A stretch of 64,000 nt of DNA from positions 1,488,001-1,552,000 of the forward strand of contig NZ_CP118631.1 in assembly GCF_028993635.1 (NCBI RefSeq). The letters run 5' to 3'. Of the stretch, positions 1 through 9,336 are shown piece after piece (within the stretch, counting starts at the first letter, position 1; the number at the start of each line of letters is the position of its first letter). The position numbers and the translations under genes are program-made. The notes under the pieces were generated by a model, which had not been told where the DNA came from, ran no database searches, and worked only from the letters and a program-made list of their open reading frames with translations. The stretch is from Mucilaginibacter sp. SJ. GTDB taxonomy: Bacteria > Bacteroidota > Bacteroidia > Sphingobacteriales > Sphingobacteriaceae.

Positions 1-197
1 AATGGAAATCGGCAAGGTACGGATTGAGCATCTTTTACAACCAGCTATACCAGCCAAAGAAGTAAGCCGTAAAAATAAACGTCGCTGTAAGACGATAACT
101 CTAATGTAGCAAATTATTTAGGTGCCGATCCGGGATGTACCAAAGCCTCACAATTTTCTGTTGGGCTGATGTTGGCATATATTCACAACCTGTAAAA
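1..197. other. left edge, no supported gene
   Basis: No reading frame here can be recognised. A minus-strand ATG at 31 could begin a protein that runs off the left edge, but only about ten codons are visible, so it cannot be judged. Confidence 0.3.
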
Positions 198-782
198 CTA
201 TTGCGATTCGAGAAGGCGTTCAAAACGCTTATCGGGTATAAACCAACTGCCTGCTACCAGTACATAAATTACAACGCTTATAGTTGGGTTTAACCAGGTA
301 CATAAAATAGCAGCCGCATATAGTATCACAGAAACTTTCCCCTTAAAATCATTTCCGAAGGCCTTTGCTATCAAAGAGTCTTCTCCATGATGTTTAATGA
401 GCATTAAGGCCAGGATGCGATAGGCAATACCATTCATGATGAGCACCACACCATAAAAGAAAACCGGCCATTGGGTGAGGTGGGTCTCTCCCATCCAACT
501 GGTTACAAAGGGTATGAGCGATAACCAGAACAGCAGATGCAAATTAGCCCACAATATTTTACCATTTACCGACCGTACAGCCTGCATCGTATGGTGATGA
601 TTATTCCAGTAAATACCCACATAAACAAAGCTGAGCAGGTAACTTAGAAAAACAGGGATAAGCGGCTTCAAATCCTCCAGGCTTTCACCGTGCGGAACCT
701 TCAACTCTAATACCATAATGGTAATAATGATGGCTATTACGCCATCACTAAATGCTTCCAGTCTGCCTTTACCTAATGCCAT
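198..782 (-). CDS. TMEM175-family (DUF1211) membrane channel
   Basis: The 194-residue protein carries the hallmark RxxxFSDGV motif at residues 7-15, followed by about six hydrophobic segments (roughly 15-27, 42-60, 79-96, 105-125, 150-165, 168-182). Bacterial TMEM175 homologues are tetrameric, K+-permeable channels of the inner membrane; the family assignment comes from the motif and length, the conductance is inferred. The gene lies 15 bp after the end of the GH88 gene on the same strand, so the two may be co-transcribed, although no functional link is obvious. Confidence 0.85.
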   Translation of the reverse strand: MALGKGRLEAFSDGVIAIIITIMVLELKVPHGESLEDLKPLIPVFLSYLLSFVYVGIYWNNHHHTMQAVRSVNGKILWANLHLLFWLSLIPFVTSWMGETHLTQWPVFFYGVVLIMNGIAYRILALMLIKHHGEDSLIAKAFGNDFKGKVSVILYAAAILCTWLNPTISVVIYVLVAGSWFIPDKRFERLLESQ

Positions 783-797
783 GGGCTAAATATAGCA

Positions 798-2006
798 TTA
801 TTTGGCAAAAGCCTTATAACGCTGCATAGCCTCAACAAAGTAATAATCGGCATAAGTTAAAGGTACGTCAACTTCGGTACCTGCCGGAAAATGGCCTACA
901 CTGTGTTTCAAAATGAACCCGCCATTGGTGTTCAAATCTGCTTTATATGCTGGTGCCGACAGGTTTTTTATAATGGTTTGAGCTGTATTAAAATACTCCC
1001 GGCCATCCTTTTTATCAACATAACGGCAAAGTTCAAGCAAGGCCGAGGCCATAACTGATGCCGCAGAAGCATCGCGCAACGCATTGGGGATGTTTGGTGC
1101 ATTATAATCCCAGTAAGGTATTTTATCGGCAGGCAGGTTTGGATTTGTCAATATAAAATGAGCTATATTTTTTGCCTGCTCAAGGTATTTTTTATCCTTA
1201 GTTTCGCGGTACATAACTGTATAGCCATATAAGCCCCATGATTGTCCCCTTGCCCATGCCGACTCATTAGCAAAGCCTTGCGCGGTTTTCTTTTCCTTTA
1301 CGGCTCCTGTTTGTTCATCGTAATTAATTACGTGATACGAGCTAAAATCTGGGCGGAAGTGGTTTTTCATAGTGGTGTTAGCATGGGTAACCGCTATTTT
1401 ATAAAAACTCGAATCGCCGGTTGCCTTGGTAGCATAAAACAAGAGTTCAAGGTTCATCATATTGTCAATGATCACCAAAAAATCATTAGCCTTTGAATTC
1501 CATGAACGGATACAGCCAACCGTTGGGTTAAACCTGGTTGAAAGTGATTTGGCACTATTAATCAGAATTTCTTTGTACTCAGGTTTCGGCTCAAGATGGT
1601 TTGCTGTACCGAAGCTGCAATACATCATAAAGCCGAGGTCATGCGTCCCTTTATTATATTGTTCTTTTTCGAGGCCTTTCAAGTTTTCATTAGCCTGGTT
1701 AAGCAGCTCAGCATCTTTAGTTTGCTGATATAGATTTAGTAATGTACCTGAATAAAAACCACTGCACCACCAGCTGCTATTGCTTGTTTCAAACTTGTCG
1801 GTAGTAGGGTGATACGTTTTTGGGAACTGCTCAGGTCCAAATTGTTTGGCCATGTACTTATATTGTACATCCGCATCAGCAAAGTTTTTTTTGATGATTG
1901 CCAATACAGCCTTTTGGGGTTTAAAACTATTTTGCGAAAAAGAATTGAGGCTCAGCGCTAATAAACATGCAGTAATTGTTGATTTGTACAGGTGTTTAAA
2001 TTTCAT
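798..2006 (-). CDS. GH88 unsaturated glucuronyl hydrolase, secreted
   Basis: A 402-residue alpha/alpha-barrel hydrolase with a signal peptide at about residues 1-24. GH88 enzymes hydrate the 4,5-unsaturated uronic acid that polysaccharide lyases leave at the non-reducing end. The two acidic residues expected for this chemistry can be placed: Asp123 in an HDLGF motif and Asp181 in an IIDNMM motif, spaced like the Asp88/Asp149 pair of the Bacillus enzyme. A tryptophan-rich patch (SSWWCSGFY, residues 77-85) and a WARGQSW motif are also typical. No lyase is nearby, so the natural polymer is unknown; a GH105-like rhamnogalacturonyl specificity is possible. Confidence 0.85.
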   Translation of the reverse strand: MKFKHLYKSTITACLLALSLNSFSQNSFKPQKAVLAIIKKNFADADVQYKYMAKQFGPEQFPKTYHPTTDKFETSNSSWWCSGFYSGTLLNLYQQTKDAELLNQANENLKGLEKEQYNKGTHDLGFMMYCSFGTANHLEPKPEYKEILINSAKSLSTRFNPTVGCIRSWNSKANDFLVIIDNMMNLELLFYATKATGDSSFYKIAVTHANTTMKNHFRPDFSSYHVINYDEQTGAVKEKKTAQGFANESAWARGQSWGLYGYTVMYRETKDKKYLEQAKNIAHFILTNPNLPADKIPYWDYNAPNIPNALRDASAASVMASALLELCRYVDKKDGREYFNTAQTIIKNLSAPAYKADLNTNGGFILKHSVGHFPAGTEVDVPLTYADYYFVEAMQRYKAFAK

Positions 2007-2223
2007 AGACTATAAATAACTGGTTAAAGTGCTTATGCAGGGCACATTTCAAGTTATAAAAGTGCAGATTTTGGTTCAATAAAAACAAGCACCGGACAGC
2101 CATTTGACTATATATTTCTACTACATCGATGTAGTTAGGGCGATTTTTTGCAGTTGAAGACTTACGAAGTTTAAAAACTTTGCAAGTCCGGACAGAGAGC
2201 GCATAAATCCCTCACCATAGTTC
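2007..2223. other. intergenic region with an imperfect hairpin
   Basis: It separates the concanavalin-like pair from the GH88 gene. An imperfect stem at 2159-2188 (GACTT and AAGTTT arms) could end transcription of the pair, but it has no clear T-run. The GH88 promoter should lie here; no consensus could be fixed. Confidence 0.3.
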
Positions 2224-2871
2224 TTAGTTAAAAGCCGTTACAACAAGATTTTTATAAGCACCCTGGGGGCAGTTGCCGTGCCAGTAACCTACCGCACCGC
2301 TTTTCAATGATGGATCAAGCGGGGTGTACACCATAGCCGGCTTCGGGGCATTATCCACATACACCTCCATTTTGCTGCCCCGAACCACCACTTTAACATG
2401 AAACCATTTATTTTGCGGAATTATGGCTTTAGCCTGGTATTTTGTTGCCTCATAGTCCCACCAGTTAAACTCGGCCTTTTTTTCGGGCATGTACTGGATG
2501 GCATTAATGGTACCAGATGCCCCCGGCCTGAAATAAACTGTTTCGTAATTATGGGCATCCCGGATATGAAAAGCCAAACCGACAAAGCCTCCTTTAGGAT
2601 TTACACAAGCTACATCCATTTCAATAATCCCATCCTTGAAATTTAAACCCGGCTTATACGCTAAACTGGCAGATTTGTAGTCGCCGATTTTCCGTTTGAT
2701 GAGCAACGCCTTTTGCCCCTGGAAAGTGCCCAGCTCATAGCCAAGCGTATCGTTTTTAGGGATGATCCATTGTTTAGGGTTTACAACCGAAAGGTTGTAA
2801 ACCTGGTGCTTTTGCTGTGCCTGTGTTTTTACGGCAGCAAACAGCGTTAACATTAAGACTAATTTTTTCAT
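2224..2871 (-). CDS. secreted concanavalin/LamG-like domain protein (paralogue 2)
   Basis: The start at 2871 was chosen because it opens a clean signal peptide (MKKLVLMLTLFAAVKTQAQ); an in-frame extension upstream has no such signal. The 215-residue product is a single beta-sandwich of the DUF1080/LamG type: it has a DxxxxxxGFVGLAFHIRD-like strand, an ETVYFRPG segment, and a closing GYWHGN...NLVV motif. Such domains bind or cleave sugars; no catalytic residue can be named here. It starts 19 bp after the stop of a paralogue with the same architecture, so the two form an operon opposite a regulator whose C-terminal half also looks similar. Confidence 0.65.
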   Translation of the reverse strand: MKKLVLMLTLFAAVKTQAQQKHQVYNLSVVNPKQWIIPKNDTLGYELGTFQGQKALLIKRKIGDYKSASLAYKPGLNFKDGIIEMDVACVNPKGGFVGLAFHIRDAHNYETVYFRPGASGTINAIQYMPEKKAEFNWWDYEATKYQAKAIIPQNKWFHVKVVVRGSKMEVYVDNAPKPAMVYTPLDPSLKSGAVGYWHGNCPQGAYKNLVVTAFN

Positions 2872-2890
2872 GATGATGGTTGATTTATAC

Positions 2891-3541
2891 TTATTGAGTA
2901 ACAACAAGGTTGGCAAAATCGCCCGGCAGGCCGGACGACCAAAGGCCAACGAGCCCGTTTTGCCGGTTATTCAGTTTTTTTACAGTAAGCGATGGTTGAT
3001 CGGAATGGTCAACATACACAATAATATCATTGGCATTAACTACAATGCGCGCATGAAACCAGGCCTCGGCCAAAGGAAATGGATTTACGGCATTTTCATA
3101 AACCAGCGGATGTTCCTTACGGAGTTTATCCCAGGGAAAATCCGGCTCGCTAATGTATTGTACCGTATGTTTGCGGCGAAGCGTATCTGTGCTTTGAAAA
3201 TTAAAAGGGCGAAAATAAATAACGTCATTGGTTGTAGTATCAACCCCGTGAAAAGCTATGCCTAAAAAGCTTTCCTGAAAAACATCTCTGCCGCGCAAAT
3301 CGATATCAATAGTACCTGTTTTAAAATCCACATCCTTAAGCCATAAAATACCATCTAATGTTAGGCCTTGTTTACTGCCGCCGGTAAGTTCTTTAACAGT
3401 TTGGCGGGGATAGGCTTTCACCAGTTTATTTTCCTTCAGCAATTGGTTAATATCATATGTAACTTTTTTTTGCTGGCTGTAACAAAAGCCGCTACCGAGC
3501 GTCATGCTTAGTGTGGCAAACAATAAAATCTTGTTGTTCAT
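2891..3541 (-). CDS. secreted concanavalin/LamG-like domain protein (paralogue 1)
   Basis: The start at 3541 gives a signal peptide ending near GFCYSQ; a longer in-frame start at 3631 lacks one. The mature part of about 195 residues is a beta-sandwich resembling the next gene: GTIDIDLRGRD, FLGIAFHG, VIYFRPFNF and a terminal GLVGLWSSG...NLVV strand are shared in order. The resemblance suggests tandem duplication. It is the first gene of a two-gene unit read away from the divergent regulator at 3676, with only 134 bp between them. A sugar-binding or 3-keto-glycoside hydrolase role is possible but not shown. Confidence 0.65.
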   Translation of the reverse strand: MNNKILLFATLSMTLGSGFCYSQQKKVTYDINQLLKENKLVKAYPRQTVKELTGGSKQGLTLDGILWLKDVDFKTGTIDIDLRGRDVFQESFLGIAFHGVDTTTNDVIYFRPFNFQSTDTLRRKHTVQYISEPDFPWDKLRKEHPLVYENAVNPFPLAEAWFHARIVVNANDIIVYVDHSDQPSLTVKKLNNRQNGLVGLWSSGLPGDFANLVVTQ

Positions 3542-3675
3542 GGGTTTTGATTTAACTTTAATCAAAACTTGCAAATTGTCATTACAAATAAAGCACGGGC
3601 GGTATTTCAAGTTAAGTTCAAGTTTGTTCAAAGCATTTTAGGGATTTTTAAACCACATTATTACCTGTAGATCAA

Positions 3676-4956
3676 ATGGAAAAGGAAAAACAATTGCTTT
3701 TGCTATGCCGGCAGCTTATCGAGCGAACTTTAAACTGGGGCGATAGCAGTATTTGGGGCAATGATGATTTTGAGCAACTCAGCCAGCAGATCTTTGATAA
3801 AACACGGGTACAGCTCAGTGTATCAACCCTGAAAAGGATCTGGGGTAAGGTGCGTTACGAAAGCTTCCCCAATGCAGCGACGCTGAACGCTCTTGCCCGT
3901 TTCCTCGACTACACCAGCTGGCGCGATTTCAGGCAGCACCACCAGGTTAACGGCATAATTGAACAGCCGGTTAAAATAAATGATTCAGATACCGCAGTTG
4001 TGGTTCCTCTTCCCAAACCCGGTTTACAGTATATATGGCTTGGCAGCGCATTGCTGCTGGTATTGGGTGCATTGTTTTTCATGAGCAGCAAGCGCAATAA
4101 ACCAATTGATCCCGGCTCAATAAAGTTCACGAGCAAAAAAGTTTCTGACGATTTGCCCAACTCGGTCGTATTTAATTATGATGCCTCAGCATTTCATTCG
4201 GATAGCGTTTTTATTCAGCAATCGTGGGACCCGAATCGCCGCGAACAGGTGCCCGGTGACGGCAAACAGTATACCTCTATCTATTATGATCCCGGTTATT
4301 TTATAGCTAAGCTCATTGTAGACAAACATGTGCGGAAGGAAACATCGGTATTTATTAAAACCAAGGGCTGGAAAGGCATCCTTGATCACCAACCGATACC
4401 TGTTTATCTTTCGCCGGAAGAAATTAAAGGGCAGGGCTTTATGGGAATTACAGCAGATGTCATGGAGCAAAAATCAGGAACACCTGTTTTTAACAATACC
4501 AGGGTAAAGTTTGCCAACATTCGCGAATTTCCGGGAATTAACGCAGATAATTTCACTATGGATTGCACCCTGCGCAATACCTCAACACCCGGCCAATCGG
4601 CTTGCGCCAAAGCCGACCTTACCATTTTAGGTAACGGCACCGCCATTGTGATCCCTATAGTAAACAAAGGATGCATCGCCGATATGGGCATTTTAACCGG
4701 TGAAGAATGGGTTGATGGAAAAAACCATGACCTGAGCGCCTTTGGTACAGACATGTCGCAATTTCAAAACCTGCGTTGTTCGGTAAAAGACCACTACCTG
4801 AAAATATATCTTAACAACAAACAGATCTTTGAATTTAAACAGGCTCACACCATGGGCCGCATTGTAGGTATCCGTTTTGAATTTGAAGGGCCGGGGGAGG
4901 TTAAGCAATATAAATTGGAAACGCCGGGAGGAGCGGTTTATGAGGAGCAGTTTTAG
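3676..4956 (+). CDS. membrane-anchored regulator: DNA-binding-like N-terminus, TM, concanavalin-like sensor
   Basis: The 426-residue protein has three parts. Residues 1-90 form a helical domain (LSVSTLKRIWGKV, then SFPNAATLNALARFLDY) of a kind found in Bacteroidota regulators and reminiscent of helix-turn-helix folds. A single membrane span lies at about 119-137. The C-terminal 280 residues should be periplasmic and contain beta-sandwich motifs (VKFANIREFPG, DNFTMDCTLRN, LKIYLNNKQIFEF, GRIVGIRFEFEGPG) resembling the two secreted paralogues transcribed divergently. The arrangement suggests a one-component sensor whose outer domain detects a ligand and whose inner domain acts on DNA. The DNA-binding role is inferred. 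Confidence 0.6.
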   Translation: MEKEKQLLLLCRQLIERTLNWGDSSIWGNDDFEQLSQQIFDKTRVQLSVSTLKRIWGKVRYESFPNAATLNALARFLDYTSWRDFRQHHQVNGIIEQPVKINDSDTAVVVPLPKPGLQYIWLGSALLLVLGALFFMSSKRNKPIDPGSIKFTSKKVSDDLPNSVVFNYDASAFHSDSVFIQQSWDPNRREQVPGDGKQYTSIYYDPGYFIAKLIVDKHVRKETSVFIKTKGWKGILDHQPIPVYLSPEEIKGQGFMGITADVMEQKSGTPVFNNTRVKFANIREFPGINADNFTMDCTLRNTSTPGQSACAKADLTILGNGTAIVIPIVNKGCIADMGILTGEEWVDGKNHDLSAFGTDMSQFQNLRCSVKDHYLKIYLNNKQIFEFKQAHTMGRIVGIRFEFEGPGEVKQYKLETPGGAVYEEQF

Positions 4957-4991
4957 GAAAGGCCGCTCGCGACCGTCAACTAAAAGACCTT

Positions 4992-5031
4992 AAACAACGT
5001 CATTGTTTCATACCTTATAATGACGTTGTTT
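4992..5031. terminator. bidirectional hairpin terminator
   Basis: A perfect 13-bp stem (4992-5004 with 5019-5031) encloses a 14-nt loop. A-rich and T-rich ends sit on both sides. It lies between the convergent genes ending at 4956 and 5050, so it can stop both. Confidence 0.75.
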
Positions 5032-5049
5032 TAATGTGGGTGATTATCC

Positions 5050-5496
5050 CTAATTTACCGAATTATCCTCTACCTTAATATCATAACCCTGTACAAGCAG
5101 ATCACTCACGCTCGTGATAAACGGTTTAACAAATTGCTCAATCTTAGCATAACCTTCCTGAACAGCATCTTCATTCTGCGGGTCAAAAACAATCTCATCC
5201 AAATTACTGATCACCTTATTATCGCCATGATGTACATCGGCGATTAAAAAGATGCCATTTGTATCGCTCTTATGATCGGGATGGTTAGGTTCTGTTTGAG
5301 CGTTGATAGCAAACACCAGCCCGTAATCGTCATCGGAGATATTTTTTAAAACAGTGATCTCCAGCACAAGGCAAAAAGCACCATTATCGCTATAACATTG
5401 CTGCGTGTACTGGCATTTGATCAGATCCTGAAAATCATTTTCGGCTTTTAACCGTATCTGTTCGTACAAATCAAAAACTGCTTCAAATAAATCCAT
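5050..5496 (-). CDS. hypothetical acidic cytoplasmic protein
   Basis: This 148-residue protein is not recognised. It has no signal peptide or membrane span, is rich in Asp, Glu and Asn, and looks like a mixed alpha/beta domain with a central VLEITVLKN strand and a hydrophobic GIFLIADVHHG segment. Its start codon lies 9 bp beyond the stop of the PQQ dehydrogenase gene, so the two are almost certainly co-transcribed. Whether it serves that enzyme is unknown. Confidence 0.55.
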   Translation of the reverse strand: MDLFEAVFDLYEQIRLKAENDFQDLIKCQYTQQCYSDNGAFCLVLEITVLKNISDDDYGLVFAINAQTEPNHPDHKSDTNGIFLIADVHHGDNKVISNLDEIVFDPQNEDAVQEGYAKIEQFVKPFITSVSDLLVQGYDIKVEDNSVN

Positions 5497-5505
5497 AATG
5501 AGGTG

Positions 5506-7716
5506 TTAGTCGGTTAATCCAAAACAAACATAACTATCTCCCGACTTACTTCCAATTTTTCCACCGCCACAGGCAATAACTACGTACTGTTTACCATCAA
5601 TTGAATAAGTTGCCGGGGTAGCATAACCCGCCGCCGGCAAATTAGCTTCCCAAACCACTTTGCCGGTACGTTTATCAAACGCACGGATCTTTTCATCTTT
5701 GGTTGCTGCAATAAATACCAGGCCACCCTTGGTCACCACCGGCCCGCCATAGTTTTCGGTGCCGGTTAGGGGGATTCCTTTTTTGGTTAACTCAGCATAC
5801 TCACCCAGCGGCACTTTCCAAAGCAATTTGCCCGATGTAAGGTCGATAGCGTTAAGTGTACCCCACGGCGGTTTTATACCGGGATAGCCATCCTTATCTA
5901 AAAAACGGTTATAACCATTCATGGTATAAGGTACTTCGTCAACCATTTTCTTTTCAGAGGCCGAGCTGGCGGCGCGATTGCCGGTTGGCTCTTTGGCTAC
6001 TTCTTTCGCCGCCTTAGTTTCCGGGATATTGAGCAGGAAAGCAAGCAGGTTCTTTTTATCCGCAGGCGAAATTTGTTTAAATGATGGCATCATATTGCGG
6101 CCGGCGGCAATAATACTGCTCACCTGATCGGCAGTATACTTTTTGCCGATGTTTACCAACGATGGATAAGAGGCGCCATTTCCCTTCCGTTCGGCACCGT
6201 GACAGCCGATGCAATTCGTATTATATACCACATGTCCCAATGCCTGCGGCGAATGATCGTTAGTGTCGGTTTTAGGTACATCGATCATTACCTGCGCCCA
6301 TGGCATTTCTGAACAGTTTACGTATAGTATCTTACTTTCAGGATCAACAGCAGCGCCGCCCCACTCACCCCCACCGTCAAAACCGGGGAAGATCCACCCT
6401 CCCTCCTTGCTTGGCGGGGTAAACATGATCCGGTTTTTAACCTGGTTATATTTGGCGATCATTTCCCGGTGCACTTCGGGCGTACGGTCGGTAACATCTT
6501 CGGGATTAAACATTTGCCGGGCGAAAGGTTTCGGCAAAGCTGGGATGGGTTGCGTAGGCCAAACTTCTTCGCCGGGCAGGGCTTTGGTTGGGACAGGTGT
6601 TTCCACTATCGGGAATATAGGTTTACCATTCGTTCTGTCGAACATAAATACATAACCATGCTTGGTGATTTGTGTTACAGCATCAATTTTTTTACCTTCC
6701 TTAACAATTGTTACCAGGTTTGGATTAGCAGGCAGGTCACGGTCCCACAGGTCGTGATGCACAAACTGGTAATACCATTTCAGCTTACCTGTAGCTGCAT
6801 CAAGTGCCAGCAATGAATTGGCAAACAGGTTTTGCCCTTTCCTGAACCCTCCATAAAAATCACCGCCTACCGAGCCGGTTGGAATGTACACAGTCCCTCG
6901 CTTTTCATCCAAAGCCATACCCGCCCAATTATTGGCCCCACCAAATTTCTTATAAGCTGCTGTGTCTTTCCAGGTACTGTAACCTGTTTCGCCGGGATGC
7001 GGTATGGTATGAAAGATCCATTTTAACTTTCCTGTACGTGCATCGTAAGCACGCACATGTCCAGGAGCCGCATCGGCTGATTCCGATACACGATCACCAA
7101 CAATCAATACATCTTTATAAACCACGCCGGGCGTAGTTCCTGCGACAAATGATTTGGTATCCCTGTCTAAATTCTTAGTAAGGTCGAGATAGCCACCCTT
7201 GCCAAATGAGCGCACCGGAGTGCCGTTTTCGGCATCAATAGCCCAGGTTTTAGCACCCACGCTGTAGAAAATCCTCTTTTCGCCGCCATTATCATTTTGC
7301 CAGTATATTACTCCGCGGCTCACTTTATAATAAGCCATCGGGTCGCCGTTATTGGTGGTATCATCCTTTGCGGGGTCAAACAGCCATTTTTGCAGGCCTG
7401 TAGCAGCATTCAGCGCAAACAGCTTCAATTTAGGACTGGTACCATACAAAATACCATCAACCATAATTGGGTTGCATTGATTTTGGCTGCGATTGGCAGT
7501 GTCCTTATCGCCTGTGCCAAAAGTCCACATCACTTTTAGCTTGTTTACATTATTTAAAGTAATTTCATCATTGGATGAATACCGTAAACCTTCCTTTGAA
7601 CCCGCATAGGCAGGCCAGCCGCTATAGTTACTGTTTTGATTGCCTTGCTGATTTTTGCAGGACGCATAAATACCTGCCACAAAACACATGGCTATAAAAT
7701 GTCGGACGTTAATCAT
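5506..7716 (-). CDS. PQQ-dependent dehydrogenase with fused cytochrome c domain, lipoprotein
   Basis: A 736-residue quinoprotein of the glucose/alcohol dehydrogenase type. A lipobox (GIYASC, Cys20) predicts membrane anchoring on the periplasmic side. Repeated propeller-blade motifs such as AYDARTGKLKW, ALDAATGKLKW, AIDLTSGKLLW and AFDKRTGKVVW mark the eight-bladed beta-propeller that holds PQQ. A heme-c site CIGCH at residues 502-506 lies in an inserted cytochrome domain of about 70-80 residues, with a likely axial Met in a MMPSF segment. Electrons would pass from substrate through PQQ to heme c and then to the respiratory chain. The substrate (sugar or alcohol) cannot be told. No PQQ synthesis genes occur in the window. 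Confidence 0.9.
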   Translation of the reverse strand: MINVRHFIAMCFVAGIYASCKNQQGNQNSNYSGWPAYAGSKEGLRYSSNDEITLNNVNKLKVMWTFGTGDKDTANRSQNQCNPIMVDGILYGTSPKLKLFALNAATGLQKWLFDPAKDDTTNNGDPMAYYKVSRGVIYWQNDNGGEKRIFYSVGAKTWAIDAENGTPVRSFGKGGYLDLTKNLDRDTKSFVAGTTPGVVYKDVLIVGDRVSESADAAPGHVRAYDARTGKLKWIFHTIPHPGETGYSTWKDTAAYKKFGGANNWAGMALDEKRGTVYIPTGSVGGDFYGGFRKGQNLFANSLLALDAATGKLKWYYQFVHHDLWDRDLPANPNLVTIVKEGKKIDAVTQITKHGYVFMFDRTNGKPIFPIVETPVPTKALPGEEVWPTQPIPALPKPFARQMFNPEDVTDRTPEVHREMIAKYNQVKNRIMFTPPSKEGGWIFPGFDGGGEWGGAAVDPESKILYVNCSEMPWAQVMIDVPKTDTNDHSPQALGHVVYNTNCIGCHGAERKGNGASYPSLVNIGKKYTADQVSSIIAAGRNMMPSFKQISPADKKNLLAFLLNIPETKAAKEVAKEPTGNRAASSASEKKMVDEVPYTMNGYNRFLDKDGYPGIKPPWGTLNAIDLTSGKLLWKVPLGEYAELTKKGIPLTGTENYGGPVVTKGGLVFIAATKDEKIRAFDKRTGKVVWEANLPAAGYATPATYSIDGKQYVVIACGGGKIGSKSGDSYVCFGLTD

Positions 7717-7861
7717 TTATCAGGTAATATTGGATGTAAAATTGGTTCCCAATGCATTTCCGCATACATAATGCAGCTGATTAGTAACGGCGCTCTCTAA
7801 ATGTATGAATAAAAATTATTTTACAAATATTCATCCGTTACCTGCATATATCATTTCGTCC

Positions 7862-7896
7862 ATAAAAAATGCCATAGCTAATAAAGCCATGGCATT
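7862..7896 (-). terminator. rho-independent terminator of the DUF885 gene
   Basis: Read on the minus strand, GCCAT-g-GCT, a five-base loop and AGC-t-ATGGC form a stem that is followed directly by ATTTTTT. It lies about 30 bp downstream of the stop at 7927. Confidence 0.75.
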
Positions 7897-7926
7897 ACAA
7901 GAATCCTCTATGGGGAACCTATACTT

Positions 7927-9237
7927 TTATTTCTTCACTAAACTAACCGGCGCAACCTCCTGGCTCAACAGTTTTCCAAACAACTCCCAGCGTTTTGCAG
8001 GAGTTTTTGCAGTACCTCCGTTTGATTCAATGTAGTTTTTCACCAAATCCTGGCCGTAATTATAGTTGATAACATAACTGCGGTATTTTTTGATAAAGCT
8101 GATTGATTTTTGAGCTGTCTCATCGTTCATGAGACAGTATTTTCTAAGATAGGACAGCGCCTTATCCTGGCTCATGGTATTATTGATCAGCCCCCTTGCA
8201 GCCTCATTGCGGGCATAGTTTAAAGTGCCTTTTATGGCGAGGGCCTTGAAATACAGGTCGGCACCGGCTGTATCTAACCCGGCCAGCGGCAGCAATACGT
8301 TTTTCGCAAACTTTATTTTATCATCACCGGGGAAAGCTACTTCAATACCGTAATTGGCACTGCCCTCGGCAATCAGCGATTGCGGACTGAATAATGGGTA
8401 CAAAGAAATTTCAACCCAGCCTTTATCATGATAAAGGTTTTTCTCCAGCAGCATGTTGTATACATGGTGTCCGGGATAACTTTCATGACTGCCCACATCA
8501 ATGGCACGGTCAATAAAAATCTTCAGATCGGTATTGATCTGTACAGTGCTTTTGTAACCTCCTTTATACCAGTTATAACCCGACCATGGCTTATTAGTTA
8601 CATATTCCAGCGTAAATGTTTCGCCGGCGGGTAGTTGGTAATGGGCAATTGTACGCTTGCGGGCTTCGGCAATAGCCGCTTTTATAACAGGGTCTAATTT
8701 ATCTTTTGGGATAATGAACTTATTGGCCAGTTTTTGAAACCTGTCGTTCACGTTTCCTTTGCCCGGTAAAATGCTGTCGAGCAGGGCTATCTGCCCCTTA
8801 AAAAAATCATCGGTATAAACCGGGGCAGCTACACCAAATAACTCGCGCGATTCTTCATCAAAAGGTCTTTCCTCTCCCGAAAAAATACGGATCCGGCGAC
8901 TGAAAGCAATCAACTGATCGGCCATCCAATTAGCGCGGATCTTATTAGTATCAATTTTTGAAGTATTGGCGATGGTACGCAGATCATTCATCAGGCTATT
9001 TGCCGATGCCAGCAAGCTATCCTTAGGGAAAGTTTTCAGTGCTTCCTGTTTAGGCTTCAATGAGTCCGGGCCATAATAGGCATCTACAAAATCACCATCA
9101 TACTGTCCTATAGTTAAACCAAGTTTTACATATTCGACAGCGAGGTGATTGAGCTTTTTATTTTCGAGCTGCTGCGCCGGGCCCTGCCCGCATGAAAACA
9201 ATAACAACAGAGGTGCAAAAAACAGTAGTTTTTTCAT
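7927..9237 (-). CDS. DUF885-type putative metallopeptidase lipoprotein
   Basis: The start at 9237 gives a lipoprotein signal with lipobox LLLLFSC; the longer frame to 9285 adds residues without signal character. Counting from 9237, the 436-residue product carries HESYPGHH at residues 251-258, matching the HExxPGHH signature of DUF885, a gluzincin-like family thought to be zinc carboxypeptidases or dipeptidases. Other family landmarks follow, such as EGSANYGIE with a possible third metal-binding Glu. It is probably attached to the outer or inner membrane and acts in the periplasm. Peptidase activity is inferred from the family. Confidence 0.75.
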   Translation of the reverse strand: MKKLLFFAPLLLLFSCGQGPAQQLENKKLNHLAVEYVKLGLTIGQYDGDFVDAYYGPDSLKPKQEALKTFPKDSLLASANSLMNDLRTIANTSKIDTNKIRANWMADQLIAFSRRIRIFSGEERPFDEESRELFGVAAPVYTDDFFKGQIALLDSILPGKGNVNDRFQKLANKFIIPKDKLDPVIKAAIAEARKRTIAHYQLPAGETFTLEYVTNKPWSGYNWYKGGYKSTVQINTDLKIFIDRAIDVGSHESYPGHHVYNMLLEKNLYHDKGWVEISLYPLFSPQSLIAEGSANYGIEVAFPGDDKIKFAKNVLLPLAGLDTAGADLYFKALAIKGTLNYARNEAARGLINNTMSQDKALSYLRKYCLMNDETAQKSISFIKKYRSYVINYNYGQDLVKNYIESNGGTAKTPAKRWELFGKLLSQEVAPVSLVKK

Positions 9238-9336
9238 GGCGAATGATCTTGTGCGCGTAAATGTGGCGCAAGATAATAATTCCATTTAGTATAAAGTGAA
9301 TGCAACCCCTACAGAAGCAAACGTACCGGAAACCAT

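Noticed and set aside
2159..2188. Terminator after the concanavalin-like pair
   Set aside because: The stem is interrupted and lacks a T-run, so it was only noted with the intergenic region.
7805..8035. 76-residue plus-strand frame
   Set aside because: It overlaps the terminator and 3' end of the DUF885 gene on the other strand.
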